A DNA stretch of 64,000 bases from contig CANLTE010000002.1 of NCBI GenBank assembly GCA_947493885.1, positions 248,001-312,000 on the forward strand, read 5' to 3'. Position numbers and translations under genes: made by a program. Shown piece after piece: positions 8,496-17,918 of this stretch. The DNA is from an uncultured Maribacter sp. (GTDB taxonomy: Bacteria; Bacteroidota; Bacteroidia; Flavobacteriales; Flavobacteriaceae). How positions within the stretch are numbered: position 1 is the first letter of the stretch; every line of letters begins with the position of its first letter. A model generated the notes under the pieces. The model had not been told where the DNA came from and made no database searches. It saw nothing but the letters and a program-made list of their open reading frames with translations.

Positions 8496-9806
8496 ATGTA
8501 CACGTTTTCAAATAGACTTAAGATTGCTTCATTTATATTGATGGCTGTTGGTGTATTGGGTATTGGAGCTGGTTTTTTATCAGCACCTAGTACAGTTGAA
8601 GAAGCTAAGGCAATAGTAGCAAGTCACGATGATGGTCATGGTTTTCATGACACTTCTAATAATCATGGAGCTGAAGCTGGTCATGGGGATGCACATAGTG
8701 CAGAGCATGATATGCATGTATTACACCAGTTACAAAATAAACCTTGGTCTGCTCTATATGTTGCGGCGTTCTTCTTTATGATGATTGCACTTGGTGTATT
8801 GGCTTTTTATGCTATACAAAGAGCTGCTCAAGCTGGCTGGTCTCCGTTATTGTTTAGAGTTATGGAAGCCATTACTGCTTATTTGGTTCCAGGTGGTATA
8901 ATTGTATTTGTTATACTTGTGCTTTCAGTACTTCATATGAATCATTTGTTTGTTTGGATGGATGCTGATGTAGTAGCTCACGATACTTTGCTACAAGGAA
9001 AAAAAGGTTTTTTAAACCCAACATTCTTTTTAATCAGAGCGGTTATATTTTTAGGAGGATGGATTTTATATAGAGAGTATTCTAGAAAACTGTCATTAAA
9101 GCAAGACGAATCTGATGATAACGCAAGCTTTAAACTTAACTTTAGAATATCAGCTGCTTTTCTGGTATTTTATTTGGTGTCCGAATCTATGATGTCATGG
9201 GATTGGATTATGAGTGTTGATCCGCATTGGTTTAGTACATTATTTGGATGGTATGTATTTGCAAGTATGTTTGTGTCTGGTATAACTGTTATAGCTATGA
9301 TAACGGTGTACTTAAAATCTAAAGGTTATTTAGAAGAAGTAAATGATAGTCACATACACGATTTGGCAAAATTTATGTTTGGTATTAGCATATTTTGGAC
9401 TTACCTATGGTTTTCTCAATTTATGTTAATATGGTATTCTAACATTCCTGAAGAAGTAACATATTATATAACAAGAATACAAGACTACAGACTTCCGTTT
9501 TTTGGAATGGTGGCAATGAACTTTTTGTTTCCTGTGTTATTACTTATGAATAGTGACTACAAGCGTATTAACTGGTTTGTTATTATGACGGGCATTGTTA
9601 TACTAACGGGTCATTATTTAGATATTTTTAATATGATTATGCCTGCTACTGTTGGTGATCAATGGTATATCGGTATTGCAGAAATAGGGTCAGTATTGTT
9701 TTTTGCAGGATTATTTATTTTCTGGGTATTTAGAGCGTTAACAAAAGCACCTTTGCAACCTAAACGAAACCCATTTATTGAGGAAAGTAAACATTTTCAT
9801 TATTAA
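8496..9806 (+). CDS. actF: Alternative complex III subunit F, membrane subunit with His-rich segment
   Basis: ActF is the second large NrfD-like membrane subunit of the complex, paired with ActC. The 436-residue sequence shows about ten hydrophobic helices and the conserved MMSWDWIMSVDPHWFSTLFGW region. Between the first helix and the second (residues 44-77) there is a His-rich stretch with nine histidines, possibly metal-binding. It begins 15 bases after actE and is 40 bases before coxB. Confidence 0.92.
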   Translation: MYTFSNRLKIASFILMAVGVLGIGAGFLSAPSTVEEAKAIVASHDDGHGFHDTSNNHGAEAGHGDAHSAEHDMHVLHQLQNKPWSALYVAAFFFMMIALGVLAFYAIQRAAQAGWSPLLFRVMEAITAYLVPGGIIVFVILVLSVLHMNHLFVWMDADVVAHDTLLQGKKGFLNPTFFLIRAVIFLGGWILYREYSRKLSLKQDESDDNASFKLNFRISAAFLVFYLVSESMMSWDWIMSVDPHWFSTLFGWYVFASMFVSGITVIAMITVYLKSKGYLEEVNDSHIHDLAKFMFGISIFWTYLWFSQFMLIWYSNIPEEVTYYITRIQDYRLPFFGMVAMNFLFPVLLLMNSDYKRINWFVIMTGIVILTGHYLDIFNMIMPATVGDQWYIGIAEIGSVLFFAGLFIFWVFRALTKAPLQPKRNPFIEESKHFHY

Positions 9807-9846
9807 AAAAGAAATTTAGTTTTAAGATTTAATATCAAATCATACA

Positions 9847-10911
9847 ATGACTACATTATTGACTTTAGCTGTATTAATTTTAGTAGCAATTGCTATTTGG
9901 CAAATGACTAAAATGTTTGAGTTTTCACAGCTAGCAACTTCGAACAAAAATGCCCAAGTGGCGAATGATACAGACAATAAATACAATGGGTATTTAATGT
10001 TTGGGTTTTTAATTTTTATTTATGGTATTACCATTTTTAGTTTTTGGAAATATTCTAAAGTATTATTGCCAGAATCGGCTTCAGAACATGGTGCTGAGTA
10101 CGACTATTTAATGTTTGTATCCTTTGTTATTATTTTCATCGTTCAAACGCTGACACAGGCTTTGTTACATTATTTTGGATTTAAATATAGAGGAGAAGAA
10201 GGAAAAAAAGCATTGTTCTTTGCAGATAACGATAAATTAGAAGCTATCTGGACAATTATTCCTGTAATTGTTTTAGCAGGATTAATTCTATGGGGATTAT
10301 ATACTTGGACCAATATCATGGATATTAATGATGAGGATGATCCCATGGTTATTGAACTATATGCTCAGCAATTTAACTGGACAGCTAGATATGCTGGTGA
10401 GGATAATGTATTAGGTGGTGCTAATGTTAGAATGATTGATATTGACAGAGCAAACGTTTTAGGGTTGGATGAATCTGACGTAAATGGAGCGGATGATGTT
10501 ATTGTTAAGGAGTTACATTTGCCAGTTGGTAGAAAAGTTAATTTTGAAATGCGTTCACAAGACGTTTTACATTCTGCCTATATGCCTCATTTTAGAGCAC
10601 AAATGAATTGTGTTCCAGGAATGATTACTAAGTTTTCTTTTACACCAACAAAAACAACAGCTGAAATGAGACTAAATCCAGATGTTGTAGATAAGGTTAA
10701 AAGAACAAATGCAATTAGAGCGAAAAAAGCTGCTAATGGGGTAGAAAATATGGATCCATGGGAGTTTGATTATATCTTATTGTGTAATAAAATATGTGGT
10801 AAGTCACATTATAATATGCAAATGAAGATAATTGTTGAAACTCAGGAGGAGTATGATGCATGGATGAAGAGTCAGCAAAAATTTAGTCAAACAGTTGCGG
10901 CTGTTCAATAA
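9847..10911 (+). CDS. coxB: Cytochrome c oxidase subunit II
   Basis: Subunit II accepts electrons through its binuclear CuA centre and feeds the oxygen-reducing site of subunit I. The CuA ligands are present: histidine in DVLHSAYMPHF and the cluster CNKICGKSHYNM (two cysteines, the acidic-position substitute, histidine and methionine). Three N-terminal hydrophobic helices are seen instead of the usual two, starting with residues 1-20. An insertion of about 30 residues (around NPDVVDKVKRTNAIRAKKAANG) separates the CuA histidine from the cysteines. There is no fused cytochrome c domain; ActE may fill that role. Confidence 0.95.
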   Translation: MTTLLTLAVLILVAIAIWQMTKMFEFSQLATSNKNAQVANDTDNKYNGYLMFGFLIFIYGITIFSFWKYSKVLLPESASEHGAEYDYLMFVSFVIIFIVQTLTQALLHYFGFKYRGEEGKKALFFADNDKLEAIWTIIPVIVLAGLILWGLYTWTNIMDINDEDDPMVIELYAQQFNWTARYAGEDNVLGGANVRMIDIDRANVLGLDESDVNGADDVIVKELHLPVGRKVNFEMRSQDVLHSAYMPHFRAQMNCVPGMITKFSFTPTKTTAEMRLNPDVVDKVKRTNAIRAKKAANGVENMDPWEFDYILLCNKICGKSHYNMQMKIIVETQEEYDAWMKSQQKFSQTVAAVQ

Positions 10912-10956
10912 CAAAGTAGAAACAAACAAATTATAATTTAAAATACAAATTAGATT

Positions 10957-12780
10957 ATGTCAGCAGGACAAGTACAACTTGATGGTCACGCAGAAGATCA
11001 TGGACATCATCATCATAAAGAGACATTTGTAACTAAATATATTTTTAGTACAGATCATAAGATGATTTCAAAGCAGTACCTTATTACGGGTCTTATAATG
11101 GGATTCATAGGTATAGCAATGTCTTTATTATTCCGTATGCAACTAGCATGGCCAGGACAGTCTTTTCCAATTTTTGAAGCCGTATTAGGAAAGTGGGCTC
11201 CGGATGGGGTTATGGATGCTGATATTTATTTAGCATTAGTAACTATTCATGGTACCATAATGGTATTCTTTGTACTTACAGCAGGACTTAGTGGTACATT
11301 TAGTAATCTGTTAATTCCATTACAGATTGGAGCACGTGATATGGCCTCTGGATTTCTTAATATGCTTTCATATTGGTTGTTTTTCCTTTCTGCAGTAATC
11401 ATGGTAATTTCTCTTTTTGTAGAAGCAGGGCCAGCAGCAGCAGGGTGGACAATTTATCCTCCTCTTAGTGCATTACCAATGGCGCAACCTGGATCTGGTA
11501 TGGGGATGACATTATGGTTGGTCTCAATGGCTATTTTTATTGCATCCTCTTTGTTAGGGTCTTTGAATTACATTGTTACTGTACTTAATTTAAGAACAAA
11601 AGGGATGTCTATGACAAGATTGCCATTAACCATATGGGCTTTCTTTGTAACTGCAATTGTTGGTGTGATATCTTTTCCAGTACTTTTATCTGCAGCACTA
11701 TTGTTAATAATGGATAGAAGTTTTGGAACTTCATTCTTTTTATCAGATATTTTTATCCAAGGAGAAGTATTACATTATCAAGGAGGTTCGCCTGTTCTTT
11801 TTGAACACCTTTTTTGGTTTTTAGGACACCCTGAAGTGTATATAGTTTTATTACCTGCCTTAGGTATTACTTCTGAGGTAATGTCAACAAATGCGCGTAA
11901 GCCTATTTTCGGATACCGAGCAATGGTAGCTTCAATATTAGCAATAGCATTTTTATCTACAATTGTTTGGGGTCACCATATGTTTATATCTGGTATGAAC
12001 CCATTCTTGGGATCAGTATTTACTTTTACCACTTTATTAATTGCAATTCCATCTGCTGTAAAGTCGTTTAACTACATTACTACATTGTGGAAGGGTAATT
12101 TGCAAATGAATCCGGCGATGTTGTTTTCTATTGGTTTGGTATCAACATTCATTACTGGAGGTCTAACAGGAATTATTTTAGGAGATAGTACTTTAGATAT
12201 TAATGTGCATGACACCTATTTTGTTGTAGCTCACTTCCACTTAGTGATGGGTATATCAGCACTATACGGATTGTTTGCAGGTGTATATCACTGGTTCCCT
12301 AAAATGTTTGAAGGTAAAATGTTAAACAAAAACTTAGGGTACGTTCATTTCTGGATAACTGCAGTTTGTGCTTATGGAGTATTTTTTCCAATGCACTTTG
12401 TTGGAATGGCGGGTGTACCTAGAAGATACTATGAAAATACTGCATTTCCAATGTTTGATGAGCTAACAAATGTGCAGGTGTTAATGACCGTATTTGCTTT
12501 AATAGCAGGTTTAGCACAGTTAGTGTTTGTTGCTAATTTTATATACAGTATATTTTACGGTAAAAAAGGACCAATCAATCCATGGAAGTCTAATACTCTG
12601 GAATGGACAACTCCTCAAGAGCATTTCCACGGAAACTGGCACGGAGAAATTCCTCACGTACATCGTTGGGCTTACGATTATAGTAAAGTTCGCGAAAACG
12701 GAGAATATATTATTCCTGGACAGGATTTTGTTCCACAGAACGTTCCGTTGCAGGAAGACGAAGAAGAACTCAATCATTAG
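10957..12780 (+). CDS. coxA: Cytochrome c oxidase subunit I (heme-copper oxidase, A1 type)
   Basis: The catalytic subunit reduces oxygen at a heme a3-CuB centre and pumps protons. The motif HPEVY gives the CuB histidine, the D-channel glutamate and the cross-linked tyrosine, which marks an A1-type oxidase. WGHHMF supplies the two other CuB histidines and HDTYFVVAHFHLVMG the heme ligands. The 607-residue protein has a His-rich N-terminus (six histidines in residues 11-20). Last gene of the actABCDEF-coxBA operon, followed 14 bases later by a strong hairpin terminator. Confidence 0.97.
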   Translation: MSAGQVQLDGHAEDHGHHHHKETFVTKYIFSTDHKMISKQYLITGLIMGFIGIAMSLLFRMQLAWPGQSFPIFEAVLGKWAPDGVMDADIYLALVTIHGTIMVFFVLTAGLSGTFSNLLIPLQIGARDMASGFLNMLSYWLFFLSAVIMVISLFVEAGPAAAGWTIYPPLSALPMAQPGSGMGMTLWLVSMAIFIASSLLGSLNYIVTVLNLRTKGMSMTRLPLTIWAFFVTAIVGVISFPVLLSAALLLIMDRSFGTSFFLSDIFIQGEVLHYQGGSPVLFEHLFWFLGHPEVYIVLLPALGITSEVMSTNARKPIFGYRAMVASILAIAFLSTIVWGHHMFISGMNPFLGSVFTFTTLLIAIPSAVKSFNYITTLWKGNLQMNPAMLFSIGLVSTFITGGLTGIILGDSTLDINVHDTYFVVAHFHLVMGISALYGLFAGVYHWFPKMFEGKMLNKNLGYVHFWITAVCAYGVFFPMHFVGMAGVPRRYYENTAFPMFDELTNVQVLMTVFALIAGLAQLVFVANFIYSIFYGKKGPINPWKSNTLEWTTPQEHFHGNWHGEIPHVHRWAYDYSKVRENGEYIIPGQDFVPQNVPLQEDEEELNH

Positions 12781-12794
12781 CATATAGAATATTG

Positions 12795-12833
12795 AAAAAA
12801 ATGCCCAACTTATTTAAGTTGGGCATTTTTTTT
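12795..12833 (+). terminator. Rho-independent terminator of the act-cox operon
   Basis: The 17-base arms 12795-12811 (A-run then TGCCCAACTT) and 12816-12832 (AAGTTGGGCA then T-run) pair perfectly around ATTT and are followed by a U-tract. It sits directly after the coxA stop codon. Confidence 0.92.
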
Positions 12834-12868
12834 GTTATCTCTAAAAATAGTGTTGCTCATTTTTGTAA

Positions 12869-12876
12869 TATATTTG
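12869..12876 (+). promoter_or_regulatory. Probable -7 box of the DUF2807 gene
   Basis: TATATTTG matches TANNTTTG. No TTTG lies at the right distance upstream. A start near 12883 would lie 30 bases before the ATG at 12913, which supports that start over the upstream alternative. Confidence 0.45.
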
Positions 12877-12912
12877 AGTATCCCATATTTAGAACACTAT
12901 AAAACTAGAACC

Positions 12913-13740
12913 ATGTATAAACGTATTTTTATTCTGATTGCTTTGCTTAGTGGAGTTATTGCTTTTGGACAAAGAAAGCCTAAGATTAAAGGCAATAAAA
13001 GTGTAATTGAGGTTAACGAAACACTTTCTTATTTTAACACAATTGAGTTAAACGATGACCTTGAAATTAATTTAGAAAAATCTACGTCTGAAGGCTACAA
13101 GTTAGAACTTGATGATAACCTTGTTGATGTTTTACGATTTAAGGTAACGGATAGCACTTTAGTTATACGTTCATTTTATAAAATTGTATCCAAAAAAAAA
13201 TTAAACATTACGGTGTATTACACTGAATTATCTGCAATAAAGATGTTGTCTGGTAAAATGTATATGAAAGATGTTTTAACAACAGATGAATTGGATATTA
13301 TTACAAAAGGCACCTCTAGGCTTGAGGTAAATGCTACTGCTGATGTTATCAACTTAGATATGAATGAAATTAGTTCAGGAGATTTTAACTTTGTCAGCGA
13401 TTCTCTTAATATTACCTTGAAAGATAGGATAGATGTGCGTTTGTATTCCGTTGGTGCCCGCAATACTGTTAATATGTATAATAACGCTTCAGGTTTTTTT
13501 GAAGGAACAGCAGACATTTTTGATGTTAATTTATATGATAATACCAATTTAAAAGCAGAGCGGTTAGAGGCTAAAGAAGCTAATGTTTATGTACAGTTAT
13601 CAACAAAAGCTAGGGTGAAAATTTTATCTCATTTGCGGTTGGAATCAAGAGGTTCTGCAAAAACATATTTGTATGGTAATCCTAAAATTGAGATTGTAGA
13701 GTTTTTAGATACATCACAATTGCATAAGGAAAGAGATTAA
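12913..13740 (+). CDS. Secreted DUF2807 (head GIN domain) protein
   Basis: From ATG 12913 the 275-residue protein has a normal signal peptide (MYKRIFILIALLSGVIAFGQ). The frame is open upstream to 12832, but that extension would place a hydrophobic stretch before the signal and overlap the terminator and promoter, so I prefer 12913. The rest is a repetitive right-handed beta-helix-like domain of the DUF2807 type (ITVYYTELSAIKMLSGKMYM, KGTSRLEVNATADV, ISSGDFNF). These proteins are common in Bacteroidota and have no proven function; adhesin-like roles have been proposed. A run of nine A residues occurs at 13192-13200. Confidence 0.8.
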   Translation: MYKRIFILIALLSGVIAFGQRKPKIKGNKSVIEVNETLSYFNTIELNDDLEINLEKSTSEGYKLELDDNLVDVLRFKVTDSTLVIRSFYKIVSKKKLNITVYYTELSAIKMLSGKMYMKDVLTTDELDIITKGTSRLEVNATADVINLDMNEISSGDFNFVSDSLNITLKDRIDVRLYSVGARNTVNMYNNASGFFEGTADIFDVNLYDNTNLKAERLEAKEANVYVQLSTKARVKILSHLRLESRGSAKTYLYGNPKIEIVEFLDTSQLHKERD

Positions 13741-13750
13741 TATGTAAATT

Positions 13751-13787
13751 AAAAACCCTCCTGGTCATGAAGACGAGGAAGGCTTTT
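13751..13787. terminator. Imperfect hairpin between DUF2807 and pckA genes
   Basis: AAAAACC-C-TCCT-G-GTC pairs with GAC-G-AGGA-A-GG-CTTTT around ATGAA, with single mismatches in the stem. A-run and T-run flanks make it a candidate terminator for both converging genes. Confidence 0.5.
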
Positions 13788-13813
13788 AGAGCAAAGGTTA
13801 TGAAAAAATAAGT

Positions 13814-15397
13814 TTAAGCCATTTCGGGTAATTTTGGCCCGGCTTGTATTATGTTTGGATTAACATCAGCTTCAAACTGTTTAAAGTTTTCTGTAAACAG
13901 GTTCACTAATTTAGCTTTGGTAATCTCGTATTTTTCCTTGTCGTCCCAGGTATTAATTGGTACAAGAACTTCGCTTGGTACATTTGGACAGGTAGTAGGG
14001 ATTTGAAATCCGAACTCTTTATCTTCAACGAATTCTGCGTTATCAAAACTTCCATTATGAATAGCATCTATCATTGCTCTTGTATGTTTTAGTTTCATAC
14101 GATTGCCAGTCCCATTCCATCCAGTATTTACCAACCAAGCTTTAGCTTTGTGAGACTTAATTTTAGTAGCCAATAACTCAGCATATTTATTTGGATGCCA
14201 CATCATAAATGCTGCACCAAAACATGCGCTGAAGGTTGCTTGCGGTTCTGTTACTCCCATTTCCGTTCCCGCTACTTTAGCAGTATATCCAGAAATAAAG
14301 TGGTAACTAGCTTGCTCAGGGGTTAATCTGCTTACAGGAGGTAAAACACCAAAAGCGTCACAGGTTAGAAAAATGATGTTTTCCGGATGCCCAGCAATAC
14401 AAGGCATTTGAACATTATCAATATATTCAATAGGGTACGATGCTCTTGTGTTTTGAGTGATAGAAACATCACTATAGTCTACTTTTCTTGAATCCTTGTC
14501 GTAAACCACATTTTCTAAAACGGTTCCAAACTTGATAGCATTAAATATATCGGGTTCATTTTCTGCTGATAGGTCAATTGCTTTTGCATAACATCCGCCT
14601 TCTATATTAAAGGTTCCGTCATCGGTCCAGCAATGCTCATCGTCACCAATTAATTTACGTTTTGGATCCGCACTTAAAGTGGTTTTCCCAGTTCCAGATA
14701 AACCAAATAATATTGATACATCTCCTTTTTCTCCCACATTTGCAGAACAGTGCATAGGTAGTACATCTTGTAAAGGCATTAAGTAATTCATTACAGAGAA
14801 AATACCTTTTTTCATTTCACCAGCATACTCTGTTCCCAAAATCACAATCTCCTTACGCTCTAAGTTAAGGTCAACACTTGTTTTAGAGGTCATTTCAGAC
14901 GTATATCGGTTAGCAGGAAACCCACCAGCGTTCATTACAACGTAGTCTGGCTCTCCAAAATTAGCAAGTTCTTCTTCAGAAGGCATTATAAGCATGTTTT
15001 GCATGAATAGCGCATGGTATGCTCTTGTACATATAATTCTTGTTTTTATTCTGTACTTTGGATCCCATCCAGCATATGCATCAACCACGAAAAGGTGGTC
15101 ACAGGTGTTTAAGTAGTCTAATGCACGCTCATGATTTACCATGAAGGTGTGTTCGTCCAATCCAATATTTACGTTTCCCCAGTCAATATTTTCTTGTGAA
15201 TCAGGATGTCTAACTATACGTTTGTCCTTTGGACTACGTCCTGTTTTTTCTCCTGAGTAGGTCATAAGTGCTCCAACATCTGAAATGGCTGTTCCTTTTT
15301 CAAGGCGCAGTCCTAATTCATATAAAACAGGAACACTACTATTTCTGTAAATTTTTTCAGTTTCAATTCCGTACTTGTTAAGATTAAATGCTGCCAT
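13814..15397 (-). CDS. pckA: Phosphoenolpyruvate carboxykinase (ATP)
   Basis: This enzyme converts oxaloacetate and ATP to phosphoenolpyruvate and CO2, the first committed step of gluconeogenesis. The 527-residue length is typical. Visible motifs are the N-terminal TYSGEKTGRSPKDKR, the P-loop GLSGTGKTT (232-240), the kinase-2/metal segment WTDDGTFNIEGGCYAK, and NTRASYPIEYI. It is transcribed away from ruvB and shares a 161-base divergent region with it. I found no convincing -7 match for this gene. With maeB nearby, both ends of the PEP/pyruvate/malate node are in the window, though not in one operon. Confidence 0.97.
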   Translation of the reverse strand: MAAFNLNKYGIETEKIYRNSSVPVLYELGLRLEKGTAISDVGALMTYSGEKTGRSPKDKRIVRHPDSQENIDWGNVNIGLDEHTFMVNHERALDYLNTCDHLFVVDAYAGWDPKYRIKTRIICTRAYHALFMQNMLIMPSEEELANFGEPDYVVMNAGGFPANRYTSEMTSKTSVDLNLERKEIVILGTEYAGEMKKGIFSVMNYLMPLQDVLPMHCSANVGEKGDVSILFGLSGTGKTTLSADPKRKLIGDDEHCWTDDGTFNIEGGCYAKAIDLSAENEPDIFNAIKFGTVLENVVYDKDSRKVDYSDVSITQNTRASYPIEYIDNVQMPCIAGHPENIIFLTCDAFGVLPPVSRLTPEQASYHFISGYTAKVAGTEMGVTEPQATFSACFGAAFMMWHPNKYAELLATKIKSHKAKAWLVNTGWNGTGNRMKLKHTRAMIDAIHNGSFDNAEFVEDKEFGFQIPTTCPNVPSEVLVPINTWDDKEKYEITKAKLVNLFTENFKQFEADVNPNIIQAGPKLPEMA

Positions 15398-15544
15398 TGG
15401 TTACATTTTTTATTATTGTTAAAAACTATGTTTCCGAAAACGCTATACAAAGGATGTCATTTTTTTTCATTTAAGTTATGACCAAAATCATATTGACTTT
15501 ACTGAGGTTTTGAAGCCTTGATTTTATCGACTTTTTCTTTTTAG

Positions 15545-15552
15545 TATCTTTG
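15545..15552 (+). promoter_or_regulatory. Promoter -7 box directly upstream of the ruvB start codon
   Basis: TATCTTTG fits TANNTTTG, with TTG at 15518-15520, 24 bases upstream, as a -33 element. Only six bases separate the box from the ATG at 15559, so the predicted transcript starts at or next to the start codon (leaderless). Confidence 0.6.
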
Positions 15553-15558
15553 TTAGGT

Positions 15559-16581
15559 ATGAATGATAATTTAGATCCTACTACCGAAAATTTCTCTAAT
15601 GAGGAGTTTGATATTGAAAGAGCTTTACGACCAATATCCTTTGAGGACTTTACAGGGCAAGAGCAAGTTTTAGAAAATTTAAAGGTATTTGTTCAGGCTG
15701 CAAATCTTCGTGGAGAAGCATTGGATCATACACTTTTTCATGGCCCTCCTGGACTTGGGAAAACTACTTTAGCGCATATTTTGGCTAATGAGCTAGGGGT
15801 TGGTATAAAAATTACATCTGGGCCTGTTTTAGATAAACCTGGAGACTTAGCAGGGTTATTGACGAATCTTGAAGAAAGAGATGTTTTATTTATTGACGAA
15901 ATACATAGATTAAGTCCAATTGTGGAAGAATACCTGTATTCGGCAATGGAGGATTATAAGATTGATATTATGATAGAATCTGGACCAAACGCTCGTTCGG
16001 TTCAAATAAACTTAAGTCCCTTTACCCTTATTGGTGCAACTACACGATCAGGATTGCTAACGGCACCAATGCGTGCGAGATTTGGTATACAAAGTAGACT
16101 TCAATACTATTCTACTGAATTGCTTTCAACCATAGTTGTCCGTAGTGCAGAAATATTACAAACCAATATTACAAATCAAGCGGCAATTGAAATAGCAGGA
16201 CGAAGTAGAGGCACACCTAGAATTTGCAATGCATTATTACGTAGAGTAAGAGATTTTGCTCAAATAAAAGGTAATGGAAGTATTGATATTGGCATTTCTA
16301 AATTTGGATTGAAGGCATTAAATGTAGATGCTCACGGATTGGATGAAATGGATAATAAAATACTAACAACTATAATTGATAAATTTAAGGGAGGTCCTGT
16401 TGGGTTAACAACTATTGCAACAGCGGTTTCTGAAAGCCCAGAAACCATTGAAGAGGTTTACGAGCCTTTTTTAATTCAACAAGGGTTTATTATGCGTACT
16501 CCGCGAGGTAGAGAGGTAACTGAACTAGCATATAAGCATTTAGGTAGGAAAAAAGGAGATTCACAGGGAGAATTGTTTTAG
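15559..16581 (+). CDS. ruvB: Holliday junction branch migration helicase RuvB
   Basis: RuvB is the hexameric AAA+ motor that, with RuvA, drives branch migration of Holliday junctions. The 340-residue protein has the P-loop [10 protein letters not shown], Walker [10 protein letters not shown], sensor GATTRSGLL, arginine-finger region MRARFGIQ and a C-terminal winged helix ([22 protein letters not shown]). I chose ATG 15559 (MNDNLDPT) over an in-frame TTG at 15550, because that TTG lies within the -7 promoter element. ruvA is about 5 kb downstream, not adjacent. Confidence 0.96.
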   Translation: MNDNLDPTTENFSNEEFDIERALRPISFEDFTGQEQVLENLKVFVQAANLRGEALDHTLFHGPPGLGKTTLAHILANELGVGIKITSGPVLDKPGDLAGLLTNLEERDVLFIDEIHRLSPIVEEYLYSAMEDYKIDIMIESGPNARSVQINLSPFTLIGATTRSGLLTAPMRARFGIQSRLQYYSTELLSTIVVRSAEILQTNITNQAAIEIAGRSRGTPRICNALLRRVRDFAQIKGNGSIDIGISKFGLKALNVDAHGLDEMDNKILTTIIDKFKGGPVGLTTIATAVSESPETIEEVYEPFLIQQGFIMRTPRGREVTELAYKHLGRKKGDSQGELF

Positions 16582-16600
16582 AAGAGAGAAATAAAAATGT

Positions 16601-16640
16601 AAAAACACCTGAAGATTTAAACATATCTACAAGTGTTTTT
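16601..16640. terminator. Bidirectional hairpin between ruvB and the esterase gene
   Basis: AAAAACAC at 16601-16608 pairs with GTGTTTTT at 16633-16640. TG/CA and AGAT/ATCT continue the stem across single mismatches, with the loop TTAAACAT. The A- and T-runs serve both converging genes. Confidence 0.75.
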
Positions 16641-16647
16641 AGGTGTA

Positions 16648-17763
16648 TTATTTAGTCTTTTTTAAAGTTATGGTGTTTTCTTTGTTGGGTTGAACGGTAA
16701 GACTTATAACTTTTTCATTTTCGTCTTTGTTGAATTCAAAAGTGTTGTAAGAACCTTTTAGTGAAAATTCATCTTTTGAAATAGTGTAAATTGGAATATT
16801 GGTTACACCATTAAATTCTTTTATGGCCAAATGTCCATCATGAATGATTATCGATATTTCTTGTCCGGGACCCATTTCATAGTTTCCTGTGTATTTCTGA
16901 AGTTCTTTTTCAGGAATATTAATATTTTTTCTTTTAAAGCTATGTAAAAGACCATCAGCGTAACCGCCTGATTTAGCTCCTGTATGCCCATAACCTTCTT
17001 CAGTGTTAGATTTAAAATTAAACAAGTTGTATTGGTGGGATTTTATTTGTTTAGCCATTTTTTCATGTCTTTTTACATCATCTAATGATCCCCAAACAAA
17101 AAAAGCATTGGCTTTTAAATCCGCATTGTTATTTGCATATTCATTTTCGTAGGTGAAAGCCAATTCGTTATCGTACCATAAAGATGGATTACAGATAATA
17201 TAATTGCTGAATAAATCATTAGCATTGAACAAAGTGTAATGTGTAAACAACCCCCCAAAAGAATTACCCATTAGTGTTCTGTTTTGTGGTGAGGTTCTAT
17301 ATTCATTATCTATAAAAGGGATTATTTCTTTTCGTAAAACCTCAGTAAATATTTTTGCATCACCACTGTTTTTAATATGAGGTAATACCGTTGGTGTCAT
17401 GTCATTAGCTCTTAAACTCATATAGTCTGGATTTTCACCGCCATAAGATATTCCAATTATTAGTAATTCAGGGATAGAGCCATCATACTGAATATTGTTA
17501 TAGGTGGTAACAACGTTTGCAAAATCCCATTGCCCATCTAGTACATATAGTACTGGATAAGTTTTATCCGTGTTTTTATCATAACCACCAGGTAAATTAA
17601 TAAATAGCTTGTAATTTTTAGAATTGATTTCAGAGTCTAAAGTTTTTATGGTATGACCAATAGTAATTCCTTCATTTTTTGGTTCATCTTGGGCAATACC
17701 AAGGATTGACGTAAGAAGTAAAACAAATAGTGTATTAAATCGGCTAATTTTAACTTGTGACAT
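16648..17763 (-). CDS. Secreted alpha/beta-hydrolase, esterase D/Fes-like family
   Basis: The 371-residue protein begins with a signal peptide (FNTLFVLLLTSILGIAQ). The fold is that of the putative esterase family that includes esterase D and enterobactin esterase Fes. Evidence includes YPVLYVLDGQWDF, the nucleophile elbow GNSFGG (Ser168), an Asp after FFVWGSLDD, and a histidine in EGYGHTG. An extra C-terminal beta domain (from about residue 280, ELQKYTGNYEMGPG) resembles DUF3471-like tails of secreted hydrolases. The substrate cannot be told from sequence; siderophore or carbohydrate esters are possible. Confidence 0.82.
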   Translation of the reverse strand: MSQVKISRFNTLFVLLLTSILGIAQDEPKNEGITIGHTIKTLDSEINSKNYKLFINLPGGYDKNTDKTYPVLYVLDGQWDFANVVTTYNNIQYDGSIPELLIIGISYGGENPDYMSLRANDMTPTVLPHIKNSGDAKIFTEVLRKEIIPFIDNEYRTSPQNRTLMGNSFGGLFTHYTLFNANDLFSNYIICNPSLWYDNELAFTYENEYANNNADLKANAFFVWGSLDDVKRHEKMAKQIKSHQYNLFNFKSNTEEGYGHTGAKSGGYADGLLHSFKRKNINIPEKELQKYTGNYEMGPGQEISIIIHDGHLAIKEFNGVTNIPIYTISKDEFSLKGSYNTFEFNKDENEKVISLTVQPNKENTITLKKTK

Positions 17764-17918
17764 TGGATCTTGTTTTTTTGATTACTATCTATTAAGACTA
17801 AAATTTTCAAGGTTTGTTACAATTTTTAACTGTGTTTTTGACTAAAGATAATTTTTAAATCAATTTTGTTAGTGGATTGGTGTTTTTCAAGCTATATCTA
17901 GTGTAATGTTATACGTAT

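Noticed and set aside
12832-12912. Upstream in-frame extension of the DUF2807 protein
   Set aside because: It would start inside the coxA terminator, overlap a -7 box and place extra hydrophobic sequence before a normal signal peptide.
13192-13200. Run of nine A in the DUF2807 gene as a possible slippage site
   Set aside because: A-runs of this length are expected in AT-rich coding sequence with lysine codons, unlike the G9 run in sprA. I saw no sign of a broken frame.
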